From Clitoria ternatea (lineage: Eukaryota > Streptophyta > Magnoliopsida > Fabales > Fabaceae), in contig CM075672.1 in the NCBI GenBank assembly GCA_037962975.1, positions 127,954,001-128,018,000 of the forward strand: a stretch of DNA of 64,000 nucleotides. Reading direction: 5' to 3'. Below are positions 54,601-62,658 of this stretch, piece by piece. Within the stretch, counting starts at the first letter, position 1. Each line of letters begins with the position of its first letter. The notes under the pieces are model-generated. The model saw only the letters and a program-made list of their open reading frames with translations. It ran no database searches and was not told where the DNA came from. Made by a program: the position numbers and the translations under genes.

Positions 54601-56062
54601 GTTGAGGATTGCCAACGAATTCTTAAAATCCGTGTACGAACAGCAACAGGCGGACTCTTACCTAGCTGAAATGAAGGAAATTCAGGCTAGAGGAAAGGAT
54701 TTATCCTTGGCAGAAGGGTCAGATGGGATCTTCCGGGTGAGGAACAGAATATACATACCAAGTGAAGGAAGATTGAGAAGAATGGTGCTTGATGAAGCCC
54801 ACAAAAGCCTACTCAGCATTCACCCCGGAACCACGAAGATGTACCACGACTTGAGGAGACAGTTTTGGTGGCCCGGACTAAAGAAGGATGTGGCGGAGTA
54901 CGTGGCCCGGTGTATCACTTGCCAGAAATCGAAGATAGAGCACCAAAAACCATACGGTGCAATGCAGCCTCTGGAAATCCCCGTGTGGAAATGGGACTCA
55001 ATTGCGATGGATTTTATCATGGGATTACCCAGGAACCGAGCGGGCCATGATGCCATTTGGGTCATTGTTGATAGATTGACGAAGAGTGCACACTTCTTAC
55101 CTGTAAATATGAAGTACCCATTGCATAAATTGGCTCGAATCTACATTCAAGAAGTTATTCGACTGCATGGCATACCTACTTCCATCGTCTCAGATAGGGA
55201 CCCTAGATTTACGTCCAGGTTTTGGACCAGCTTGCATCAAGAACTGGGGACGAAGCTTTGGCTTAGTTCTGCTTACCACCCCCAATCAGATGGACAATCC
55301 GAGCGAATGATTCAGAGTCTAGAAGACTTATTGAGAGCGTGTGTGTTAGAGTACGGTGGGGACTGGGAGCAGTGCCTTCCCTTGATCGAGTTTACGTACA
55401 ACAACAGCCATCATCACAGCATTGGCATGGCACCTTACGAGGCATTATATGGGCGTAGATGCCGGACCCCACTCTGCTGGTCGGAAACGGGTGAAAGTCT
55501 ATTACTGGGACCAGACATCGTGAAGCAAACCACAGAACAGATCCGAGTGATAAGGGAGAAGATGAAAGCATCACAAGACAGGCAGAAGAGCTACCATGAC
55601 AAACGCATCAAGCCATTGGAATTTCAAGTCGGAGATCGAGTGTTTCTGAGAACCTCTCCGAGTAAAGGAGTTGGACGAGCCTTAAAAAGTGGGAAGTTAA
55701 GCCCTCGCTACATCGGACCTTATGAGGTAGTAGAACGGATTGGCCCCGTGGCATACCGCCTCGCGTTACCAATTCACTTGTCCCGATTACACAACGTTTT
55801 TCATGTGTCTCAACTAAGGAAGTATTTGCATGACCCCAGCCACACGATGCCTGACGACGAGGTAGAGATCAAGGAAGACCTAACCGCTGTGACTACACCG
55901 GTTGGAATCGTGGATCAATCGGTAAAACGCTTAAGAAACAAGAACGTAAGGCTGGTTAAGGTGGAGTGGCAGCAAGGCAAAATCACCTCCTATACGTGGG
56001 AGCGCGAAGACGCCATGCGACAGCAGTACCCCGAATTGTTTACCTACGTAAGTACCAACTGA
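51632..56062 (+). CDS. Intact Tekay-like Gag-Pol polyprotein (1476 aa)
   Basis: All functions for retrotransposition in one frame. Gag core about residues 40-200 (YMLRDEAENWW, KELEFMELKQ); two zinc knuckles, CFKCGGDHFAKEC (about 262) and CYHCGEKGHVRPDC (about 280); protease VVFDSGATHSF (Asp about 381); RT from about 570 with LCIDYRQLNK and FIDDILVYSK (about 693); RNase H VYCDASGLG (about 839) and SDHKSLKYL; integrase zinc domain to CITCQKSK (about 1100); core Asp in AMDFIMGLP, Asp in SDRDPRF (about 1190), Glu in QSERMIQ (about 1224); chromodomain-like end PVGIVDQSVKRLRNKN to TWEREDAMRQQYPELF. No stop or frameshift. One unusual residue: HFLRHVIS where relatives have FLGHVIS. Start chosen at the first ATG after the primer-binding site that gives gag, matching the related gag at 41355. 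Confidence 0.95.
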   Translation: MAHRQSMEAIATAFQRFADVFERQGQTHPEDGHVLDRFLKRKPSEFLGGRNPEAAFKWTQELERIFKGLRCTEAQKVECAVYMLRDEAENWWKIARSQFPEDDNQLTWDDFKACFLDKYFPDTVRSRKELEFMELKQGSMTVEEYATRFEELCLFYPPFQQPGTEHSKCLKFENGLRSDIKRACRYHEVRSFPALVNKCRIFEEDDRAHSGQCSRANQHLRPQQSRFKRPGNVRRNEPFTRYQDHNDRGRQMSGRPRYGGCFKCGGDHFAKECNDTNVKCYHCGEKGHVRPDCPQLRQANTNVRQGGYQDRTRVNDNQRPGGRGNGTRGNMMHAPNSRERNTGPTAPGRIYTINAEDVAPANDLVQCKCSLGMNTLNVVFDSGATHSFIADECVKRLKLPTVSMNRTLEVASPTGPTVFTSSICKNVAFELYDRSFAFDLICMPLKGLDIVLGIDWLSANKVLVDCRNREIVFPKQPTEDGTAQGITQLFMMLCLTKGENEPLVNEIPVVCEFPEVFPEDVPSVPPHREVEFSIDLIPGAEPVSSAPYRMSSTELVELKKQVDELLEKQFIRPSVSPWGAPVLLVKKKDGSLRLCIDYRQLNKLTIKNRYPLPRIDDLIDQLRGASVFSKIDLRSGYHQIRVKDSDIPKTAFRTRYGHYEYVVMPFGVTNAPAVFMNYMNSIFHSFLDRFVVVFIDDILVYSKTSEEHEGHLRAVLQVLKEKQLFAKLSKCEFWMDEIHFLRHVISKQGVSVDPAKVAAVIAWERPRSITEIRSFMGLAGYYRRFIEGFSKLALPLTKLTRKNVPFVWSPECESSFQELKNKLTTAPVLALPELRESFVVYCDASGLGLGCVLMQKDRVIAYASRQLRPHEQHYPTHDLELAAVVFALKIWRHYLYGSKFEVYSDHKSLKYLFDQKELNMRQRRWIEFLKDYDFELKYHPGKANVVADALSRKSLHMAAMMAKEVELLERFRDMNLHVDAPSSQKMTIGTLRIANEFLKSVYEQQQADSYLAEMKEIQARGKDLSLAEGSDGIFRVRNRIYIPSEGRLRRMVLDEAHKSLLSIHPGTTKMYHDLRRQFWWPGLKKDVAEYVARCITCQKSKIEHQKPYGAMQPLEIPVWKWDSIAMDFIMGLPRNRAGHDAIWVIVDRLTKSAHFLPVNMKYPLHKLARIYIQEVIRLHGIPTSIVSDRDPRFTSRFWTSLHQELGTKLWLSSAYHPQSDGQSERMIQSLEDLLRACVLEYGGDWEQCLPLIEFTYNNSHHHSIGMAPYEALYGRRCRTPLCWSETGESLLLGPDIVKQTTEQIRVIREKMKASQDRQKSYHDKRIKPLEFQVGDRVFLRTSPSKGVGRALKSGKLSPRYIGPYEVVERIGPVAYRLALPIHLSRLHNVFHVSQLRKYLHDPSHTMPDDEVEIKEDLTAVTTPVGIVDQSVKRLRNKNVRLVKVEWQQGKITSYTWEREDAMRQQYPELFTYVSTN

Positions 56063-56080
56063 ATTTCGGGGACGAAATTC
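56061..56080 (+). other. Perfect 8-bp stem, GGGA loop, overlapping the gag-pol stop
   Basis: GAATTTCG-GGGA-CGAAATTC. The stem begins within the TGA stop (56060-56062) and ends 7 nt before the polypurine tract. A GAATTTCGxGGACGAAATTC box at this place recurs in many plant Ty3/gypsy elements as I recall; its role is not established to my knowledge. Confidence 0.75.
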
Positions 56081-56086
56081 CTTTTC

Positions 56087-56099
56087 AGTGGGGGAGAAC
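56087..56099 (+). other. Polypurine tract of the Tekay-like element
   Basis: AGTGGGGGAGAAC immediately before the 3' LTR start (TGTAACATCC at 56100). Confidence 0.85.
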
Positions 56100-58710
56100 T
56101 GTAACATCCCCGTTTTAAAATTTAATGCTGAATAAAGAATGAACCATTAAGACTTGATTTCAACTAGAAATAACTGTTAAGTGCATTTAACTAAGTGAGT
56201 TTAAGCCATTAAAATATTAAAATAGTGGCGGACAGGGGATGAGGTGGAGTGCGCGTGACTGACGGGCACGCACTCTCCCATCCCACTCTTGCTTTTGCTG
56301 TGCGCATGCACATGTACACTTATATATATATATGTCGTGAGCCTTTAGTGATGAACACTTTTGCCAATTCTTCAGACTCTCTTCTCCGTCACTTCATCCT
56401 CTGTTTTCTCTCTTCGTCTTCATTCTTCTTCTTCCATCTCACTCTTCGCTCCTGGAGATCTTGATTCCAGTACTGAAGAACAGACTACGCTCCATCCCAG
56501 AATCAGGCGCAGAATACGACGAAGCCAAAGAAGACCGGACGAACCAGGAGAAGGACATCGGACCCAACGACGAGAACGGAAAGAGGTTTCTGAGGTTCTT
56601 CTAAAGGTAGGGGGCGCTTGCATGTCGAATGCATGGTCTAAGAACGGTACCGGATGAACGTACTGCCAAGTGTGTGTGTGTGTGCATGTTTTTATGATTT
56701 CATTAGAACTGATGCATGATTTGAGATTTTGATAGTGATTTTCGTGACGATGGCGTAGTTTGCTCGTGGATGATAATGATGGATCTATTTTGTTGCCTCT
56801 GTGAAAAGTATGTATGTGCATGTTCTTAATTGAGTTGATCAATGTTGTTAGTCTGATGATCGATTGTAACATGCACCGGTGTGACTGACTGAACGATGAT
56901 GAGTAGTGGGAAATATCCGTTCTTATTTGATGACTACGGTAATGTGTCCATGGCGCGATGATGTGTACTGATGAATGTGTTAGTTGCATGAGTAAGAGTG
57001 GGGTGACCCATGGAAGGTCAAGAACCCCAAGGGAAATGACTTCCAGTTACTAACCCTGGCTAGATCCCAATAGGGCTCGTGGTAGCCGTTGGAGCTAGAG
57101 AAATGAGTCTCGAGACGCCGTGGGGGGCCGGTGCCACCTGGTAAGAGCTGAGGGACGAGGGGCCAAAAGAAAAAGGGGGCTGTAACTGAGAGTCTTTTCC
57201 CGAGTCGGATCCGCAGACATGCATGTAGAAGTAAGGTTGATTGTGGTGATGTATAAATCTGTATATGTGCATGTGTATGACTTTTGAATGCATGAATATA
57301 TATTTAGATGTGGAATAAACTCTGTGAATTATGCGTATTATGAATGTTGTTTGAATTGTATGAACTTGGTTACTTGAAAAAGGACGAATGATAGCAGGAG
57401 CGTGTACTGACGCTGATACCGAGTCTGTGAGTATCATTTTACATGTAAAAGCTCACCCCTGCAGTGGCCATTTTCAGTGAATGTCTCTCGTGAGGAGGAT
57501 CAGAATCAGAACCGGAATGCTGGGCGGAGTGCTGATGCATTTCGAAGGTTTAATTAAGACGTTGTTAGATAAAGCTCGGACCAGCTCATACCGGATGTTA
57601 ATGTTTTTGTGAATGAATAGAACCTTATGAACAAGAAGAAGTTTGATTTTGCATTTGTAAATATTAATATACACTCTTATGTACATATGGATGTATGGTT
57701 TTGTGTGTGTGTGATGCTATATGCTGTCTCGTTTTATAATTATGCTTTAATAGATAAGCAGGGACAGTTTGATTGAGCAGGTTATAGTTAAGTCCGGAAG
57801 AACCAAGAATCGTCTTAGGAAAACTTATGTCGGATACGTTGGGCGGAGTCGTACCCCGCCTGAAGTATGGGAAGCAATCCGCCCAAGCGCGAGAACTCAC
57901 GCTGAAGCGAGTAATGACCCGAGCGAAATATCGACCATTATCCTTTCCTATCCGTTGTGATACTAACGCAATCCGGACCCCGGTGCTGAACCCCGGATTT
58001 GGGCGTTATGGCTAAGTCCGCCCAGGCGTTATCATAATTAGTTGAGTTGGGCGGAATAGGTTCAGACTCTTCCTTCTTCCATAACTTACTATCGCACTTG
58101 TACCCTGTAACTTCATATTTTTCTGAGTGAAAGGCGAGTGTGTGAGGATTTACTTGGTGAACCCTTGACCATACCCGATGGAGGAAAATTACCTTGTAGT
58201 TGTGTTAAAGAGGCGTTATGCAGATTTCGTTAGGCGGCGTTATACCTCGCCCATGTAGCTAGGACAGCCCGCCCAAGATAAATATACCCCGCCTAGCCTA
58301 GCAGGATGATTCTAACTTAGCCTTTTCATCAAATGCTACACGTGTGAATGTATTAACATATTTCCCTTATCTATTCCTCCTGTTGAGTGACCAGTATTTC
58401 TTGAAGGGAAGCCTCAGTGCGAAATCTCCTCTATCCGCTGCTGCATTACTATGCTCCGCCTGGACGGTGTCAGACCCCGTCTGAGCGAATAAACGGTATC
58501 GTGCAATCCGCCCTAGTGTTGGTGCGTTACGATAAGCCCATCGAGCCGGCCTCACCTTTTTAGCCTCCCTGTAGGTTGCTTTATGCGCGTGAATGTTTTT
58601 AGTTTTCCCCATTGCCTGCTCCCTTCTACATCAAATGTTACGTGACTGTTTTTGTGAAAAATTTTCTCATATTTTGGGATTTATTAGTTGTAGATAATTA
58701 GGGTGTTACA
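56100..58710 (+). repeat. 3' LTR of the young Tekay-like element (2611 bp)
   Basis: Two substitutions and one 1-bp insertion relative to the 5' LTR by eye. The encoded frames confirm them: in the antisense frame two residues differ, and a frame breaks at the G insertion. Confidence 0.93.
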
Positions 58711-58715
58711 CCTTT
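58711..58715 (+). repeat. Target-site duplication CCTTT, right
   Basis: Matches 48726-48730. Athila-like sequence resumes directly after. Confidence 0.9.
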
Positions 58716-58923
58716 TCTTTCAAACAAATTTTAAAATTTTTGTTTGTTTTTTTTTATGTTTAAAAATATTAAAAATAACAAGAAAAGAATGGGTTGCCTC
58801 CCATTGAGCGCTAGGTTTAATGTCTCCAGCCAGACATTGCCTCTGATTAATCAGGTGGTCTCCCAATATTCGTTGAGGAATCACCTGTCTTTTTCTTTCT
58901 TCTTCTTCTTTTCCGATGCTTAA
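58716..58923 (-). other. Athila-like spacer after gag-protease
   Basis: Low-complexity T-rich start, then GGTTGCCTCCCATTGAGCGC on the plus strand. No coding similarity. With 47749-48730 it forms the whole interval between the two ORFs once the nested element is removed. Confidence 0.6.
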
Positions 58924-60951
58924 TTACCTGTTTTCATCTTTCAAGGCATCGGTTAATTTAAAACAATTTAATTGATTGGGAAGAGATATACCTGGTTCGG
59001 TTGAAGGGTAAATTTTTTTCTCATTACTTATCCTGAGGTGTTCATGAGCACTGAAGCTTACCTCTTCTTCATAAACTTTGACTGCAACCATACTTAGATC
59101 AACATCTACTCTGATCCTTGCAGTCTTCATGAAAGGTCTTCCTAGAATCAAGGGGATCTCAGTATCCTCCTTCATATCCAGTACCACAAAGTCAACCTTG
59201 AAGTGGTACTTGTCAACCTTTACTAGTACATCTTCCACAATCCCAAAAGGCTTTTTGACAGAGCAATCTGCAAACTGTAATTCTATTTTTGCTTCTTTTA
59301 GCTCATATTCACCAATGCGCTTTATTAAATCTAAGGGCATCAAGTTGATGTTAGCCCCTAAATCTAATAACGCATTCCTGATGTTGATATTTCCAATTGT
59401 TACAGGAATGGTGAAACTCCCCGGATCTTTACATTTTTTCGGGGTTATACAGTTTGTTTCTTGCTCTGTATCTGCTTGCATATTTTTTTCTTTTTCATTT
59501 TTTTTATTTTTTTCTATTTTTTTACTTTCTTTCTCTTCTTCTTCTTTCTTTTTCTCACTCTTTTCTTTACAATCAATTTTTACAACATCAAAAGAAACAA
59601 CATTACATTGTTCCCTTGGGTTTTGAGTGTTTGCAGAAAACCCAGAACTCGTTAATTCGGCTATTTCTTTTATAAGCTGACCCATTTGTATGTCTGATGC
59701 TTTCCGGGCAGCTTCATTTGTCTCTACAAACTGCAATAACTATTGAATAGATTCCTCTATTCTTGTCAATCTTGCATTGTCAGTTTGTTGTTGCTTGAAT
59801 TGATTGTTAAGAGGTCTGTTGGAAGGTCCAGTGTCCTGTCTCCAGCCAATATTCTGATTTTGCCAACCCTGTAGGTAATTATTAGGAAAAGAATTTCCAT
59901 GATTGAAAGGAAAATTACCTAAGGGTGCTCTTTGATGGTTCATGAAATTGGCTTGCTCTTGCTCATTTCCACAGTAACCACATGGTTGTTCTCCCATGCA
60001 GTGCATACATTATTTAAGTTGAGCAGGGGGTGGTGATGTTACTTGAGCAATTTGGAGTTTTTCCAATTGCTTGCTTATAACTTCAATTTGTTGGGTCAGT
60101 AATTTTTGCTGAGCCAACACTGCATCATTTACTCCCAATTCGAGCATTCCTGGCTTCCTTTGTACATTACCTCTTTCATGCTTTGCTTGGCGGTCACTAA
60201 TAGCCATTGATTCTAATATTTCTATGGCTTCCTCCACAGTCTTGTTCATTAAAGAACCACCTGCACACGCGTCTAACATCATCTTGAACTGAGGCAATAA
60301 ACCATGGTAAACGATTCTTACCTTTTCGGCATCATTTAGGTTATGGTTTGGACACTTTCTCAAGAGTGCCTTGAATCGTTCCCATGTCTCTCCTAGTTAT
60401 TCATCATTATTTTGAGAAAAAGAGTGTATGGCTGTCATTGCTTCAAAATATTTTGAAGGAGAATAAAATCTTTCCAAAAATTTTCTTTCAACATCGGACC
60501 AGTTGGCAAAACTACCCGGTGGACAAGATTTAAACCATTCTTTTGCTTTACCAATCAATGAAAAAGGAAAAAGTCTCATGTAAACAGACTCTTCTTGATT
60601 GGGTTCAAAACCAATTATGCTGCATAACTCATAAAAAACAGTTAAATGTTCATATGGTTCTTCATGATTTAAACCAGCAAATTGGTTGTTTTGAATAATG
60701 TTTAAAGTAGCAGGTTTAATTTCCATTGGTAAAACTGGTCCTTGAAACATTCCCGAAACTCGGGGTGGACCATTAATAACAGCAAACTATCCCAATGTTC
60801 TCCTTTCAGCAGCCATATTTGAATTTTCAAAATTTTTAGAAGTAGAAGAAGAATTAGTTTGTGTTTTAGATTTCAAAGACTTGATTTTCTTTACAAACTT
60901 TTCTATCTCAGGATCAAAATAAATTTTACCTGCGGTAGATCGAGTTTGCAT
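58924..60951 (-). pseudogene. Athila-like gag-protease, four in-frame stops
   Basis: 676 codons in one frame, no frameshift. It starts MQTRSTAGKIYFDPEIEKF. Gag core: NNQFAGLNHEEPYEHLTVF and MRLFPFSLIGKAKEWFKS, then VERKFLERFYSPSKYF and VRIVYHGLLPQFKMMLDACAGG. A zinc-finger-like MHCMGEQPCGYCG lies at about 59960-60000. Lys/Glu-rich linker, then protease ALLDLGANINLMPLDLIKRIG (about 59330-59395) with the lineage's DLGA and the conserved IPLILGRPFM. Stops at 60787 (TAG), 60394 (TAA), 60007 (TAA) and 59737 (TAG) (lowest coordinate of each). The context of at least two fits CAA-to-TAA. The frame ends in TAA at 58924, before any RT. Confidence 0.83.
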
Positions 60952-61070
60952 ACACAAACTAGACAAAGAAAGTTAGTGTAACAATAAGAAATAATAAATA
61001 ATCAAAAATTTAACTAAGGTAAAAATATTTACCACGGTAATTAAAAATTTACTGTTTTACTGAAACAATT

Positions 61071-61091
61071 CAATCCCCGGCGACGGCGCCA
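61071..61091 (-). other. Primer-binding site, Athila type
   Basis: The complement reads TGGCGCCGTCGCCGGGGATT plus G, 7 nt from the 5' LTR end. The TGGCGCCGTxGCCGGGGA type is characteristic of Athila, where I recall a tRNA-Asp assignment. Confidence 0.85.
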
Positions 61092-61098
61092 GAAAACT

Positions 61099-62658
61099 TG
61101 TTAACCCGGCGATAGCGTCTCAACAGTTTGTTTCCACCACCGGGTTATTAATTGGCAAGCGTACCAATCGTTTGTAGTTTTCAAAATTTAGATATCGTTC
61201 CACTGGGATTGAAAGTCCAATAACAACAGTAATTTTCTATTTACTATGGTAAATGTGAAGGAAGTTATAAACAAAAGAATGATTTATATACAATATTCAC
61301 AGGTTAGCATGATTGAGTGGTTCATAAGATAAAAGAAAATAAAATCTATCTAAAAAGACGAGTTGCAATCTAGAATAGGTAAGATACTTGAGATAAACAC
61401 AGATAAACAAATTATGTTGGAAATTGGATCCCTAATCTAGAATAACAATGAGGAACTCAAGACATGCATAATTAATCATCAAGTTTCATGTCATTGCAGC
61501 TTAAAATCATTATAACCGATCCCTCGTGATATAAATTCTAAGAATTCACCGTAAAGTCCGATCCCTCGTGAGCTTTCTCAGTAAAAACTTGCATTAAGAC
61601 CTGGCCTTATGGCAACAATGGTTAACAACCCCTATAGAATTGAGATACCAAGGGTATTCCAATTTTTTACTTTCGTCAAAACAAGTTTCAATACGGCATG
61701 AAAAATCATTCTCCCGTTTGACATTCATACTAATAAAACAAGTTTCAATACACATGAAAATCATTCTCCCGTTTGACGTTCATATTAATAAAAGGTTGAA
61801 ATACTAACATGGACTTGAATCATAAACATGCAGAGGTCGAATTCACAACATTATACTCAATAGACTAGTTCACCAATTCCAACATAAACAGATTAGTTAC
61901 ACATGGTGAAAGTAAAAACAACACGTACAGAGTTTGACATTACAAAGACGATGGAAACTTCACGATACAATGATCACAATACATCGAAACACACTCAAGT
62001 ATCTAGAAAACTATTCTAGAACTACAACTCACAAAAGAAGTACTCAAAATCGAGCACAAGAGAGAAAATAAGAGAATGAAATGCTGTGAAAGGGATGCTT
62101 AGAATGGTGTTGGATGGCCCTATTTAAAGGGCTGAGCAAGGGTGCTGACGCTATGCGTCAGTGTGACGCTACGCGTCAGGCCCCTGTCTCAACTTCCATT
62201 AAACAGCTGATAATGGCCACTACAAATTATAAAAATGGATCATGCTTGGCCACTTGGACGTGTCTCCACTGTGTTTTGGCCATTTGTGTTGAGTGGGATG
62301 GCCCTTGGTGCTGAGTGGGATGACCATTATTGGGTCAAAGCTGAGTGCTTGACCAAGTTGGAAGTGGAGCCTACGCAGCATTGACGCTACGCGTGGCTAG
62401 GACGCGTAGCGTCAGCATCAAAAATAGTTGTTGATGCTACGCGTGGGATGAGGCTACGCGTCAGCTCCTCCAGTGTAATTTTCTCTTGATTTCTTAACTT
62501 TTTCACTGCAAAACTAGAGAAAATTGATCAAGGGCAGATTATTTCCAACAACATCCATTTATTGAATTTAAATCCTAATTTTCTAACAAATTAAACTAAT
62601 TTTTATAATTTTTATGAAATTTTTGTTCAAGCTTTTATTGAAAATTTGAGGACTAACA
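61099..62658 (-). repeat. Athila-like 5' LTR
   Basis: 1560 bp, equal in length to 43608-45167 and differing at about 15 sites. It contains the ACGCGT words at 62146-62464. It is followed by ACGGG, the probable target repeat. Confidence 0.88.

Larger units (their letters stand above)
48731..58710 (+). mobile_element. Tekay-like chromovirus (Ty3/gypsy), complete and very young
   Basis: 9980 bp: LTR 48731-51340, primer-binding site, leader, single gag-pol ORF, polypurine tract, LTR 56100-58710, flanked by CCTTT on both sides. Paired LTRs differ by two substitutions (49460 A/C and 49510 A/G, approximate positions) and one G insertion in the 3' LTR (about 57173). That is 2 in 2610, or about 30,000 years. 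The ORF has no stop or frameshift. The chromodomain-like C terminus and LTR style indicate the Tekay/Del clade. It is structurally competent. Confidence 0.92.
43608..62658 (-). mobile_element. Athila-like non-autonomous element (gag-protease plus PF20167-like ORF), hosting a nested insertion
   Basis: Two 1560-bp LTRs (61099-62658 is 5' and 43608-45167 is 3' on the minus strand) with TGTTAAC/ACTAACA ends. The primer-binding site is of Athila type and a polypurine tract is present. Without the nested 9980-bp element plus one copy of its target repeat, the element is about 9.1 kb. Coding order: gag-protease, then a PF20167-like ORF. The sequence between them (58711-58923 and 47749-48730) is too short for RT and integrase, and shows none. 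Paired LTRs differ at about 15 of 1560 sites, about 0.4 million years. Flanks ACGAG and ACGGG look like a target duplication with one change. Confidence 0.8.

Noticed and set aside
59078..59675. Hydrophobic plus-strand frames (Phe-rich, membrane-like)
   Set aside because: Reverse complement of the Lys/Glu-rich linker of the Athila-like gag-protease.
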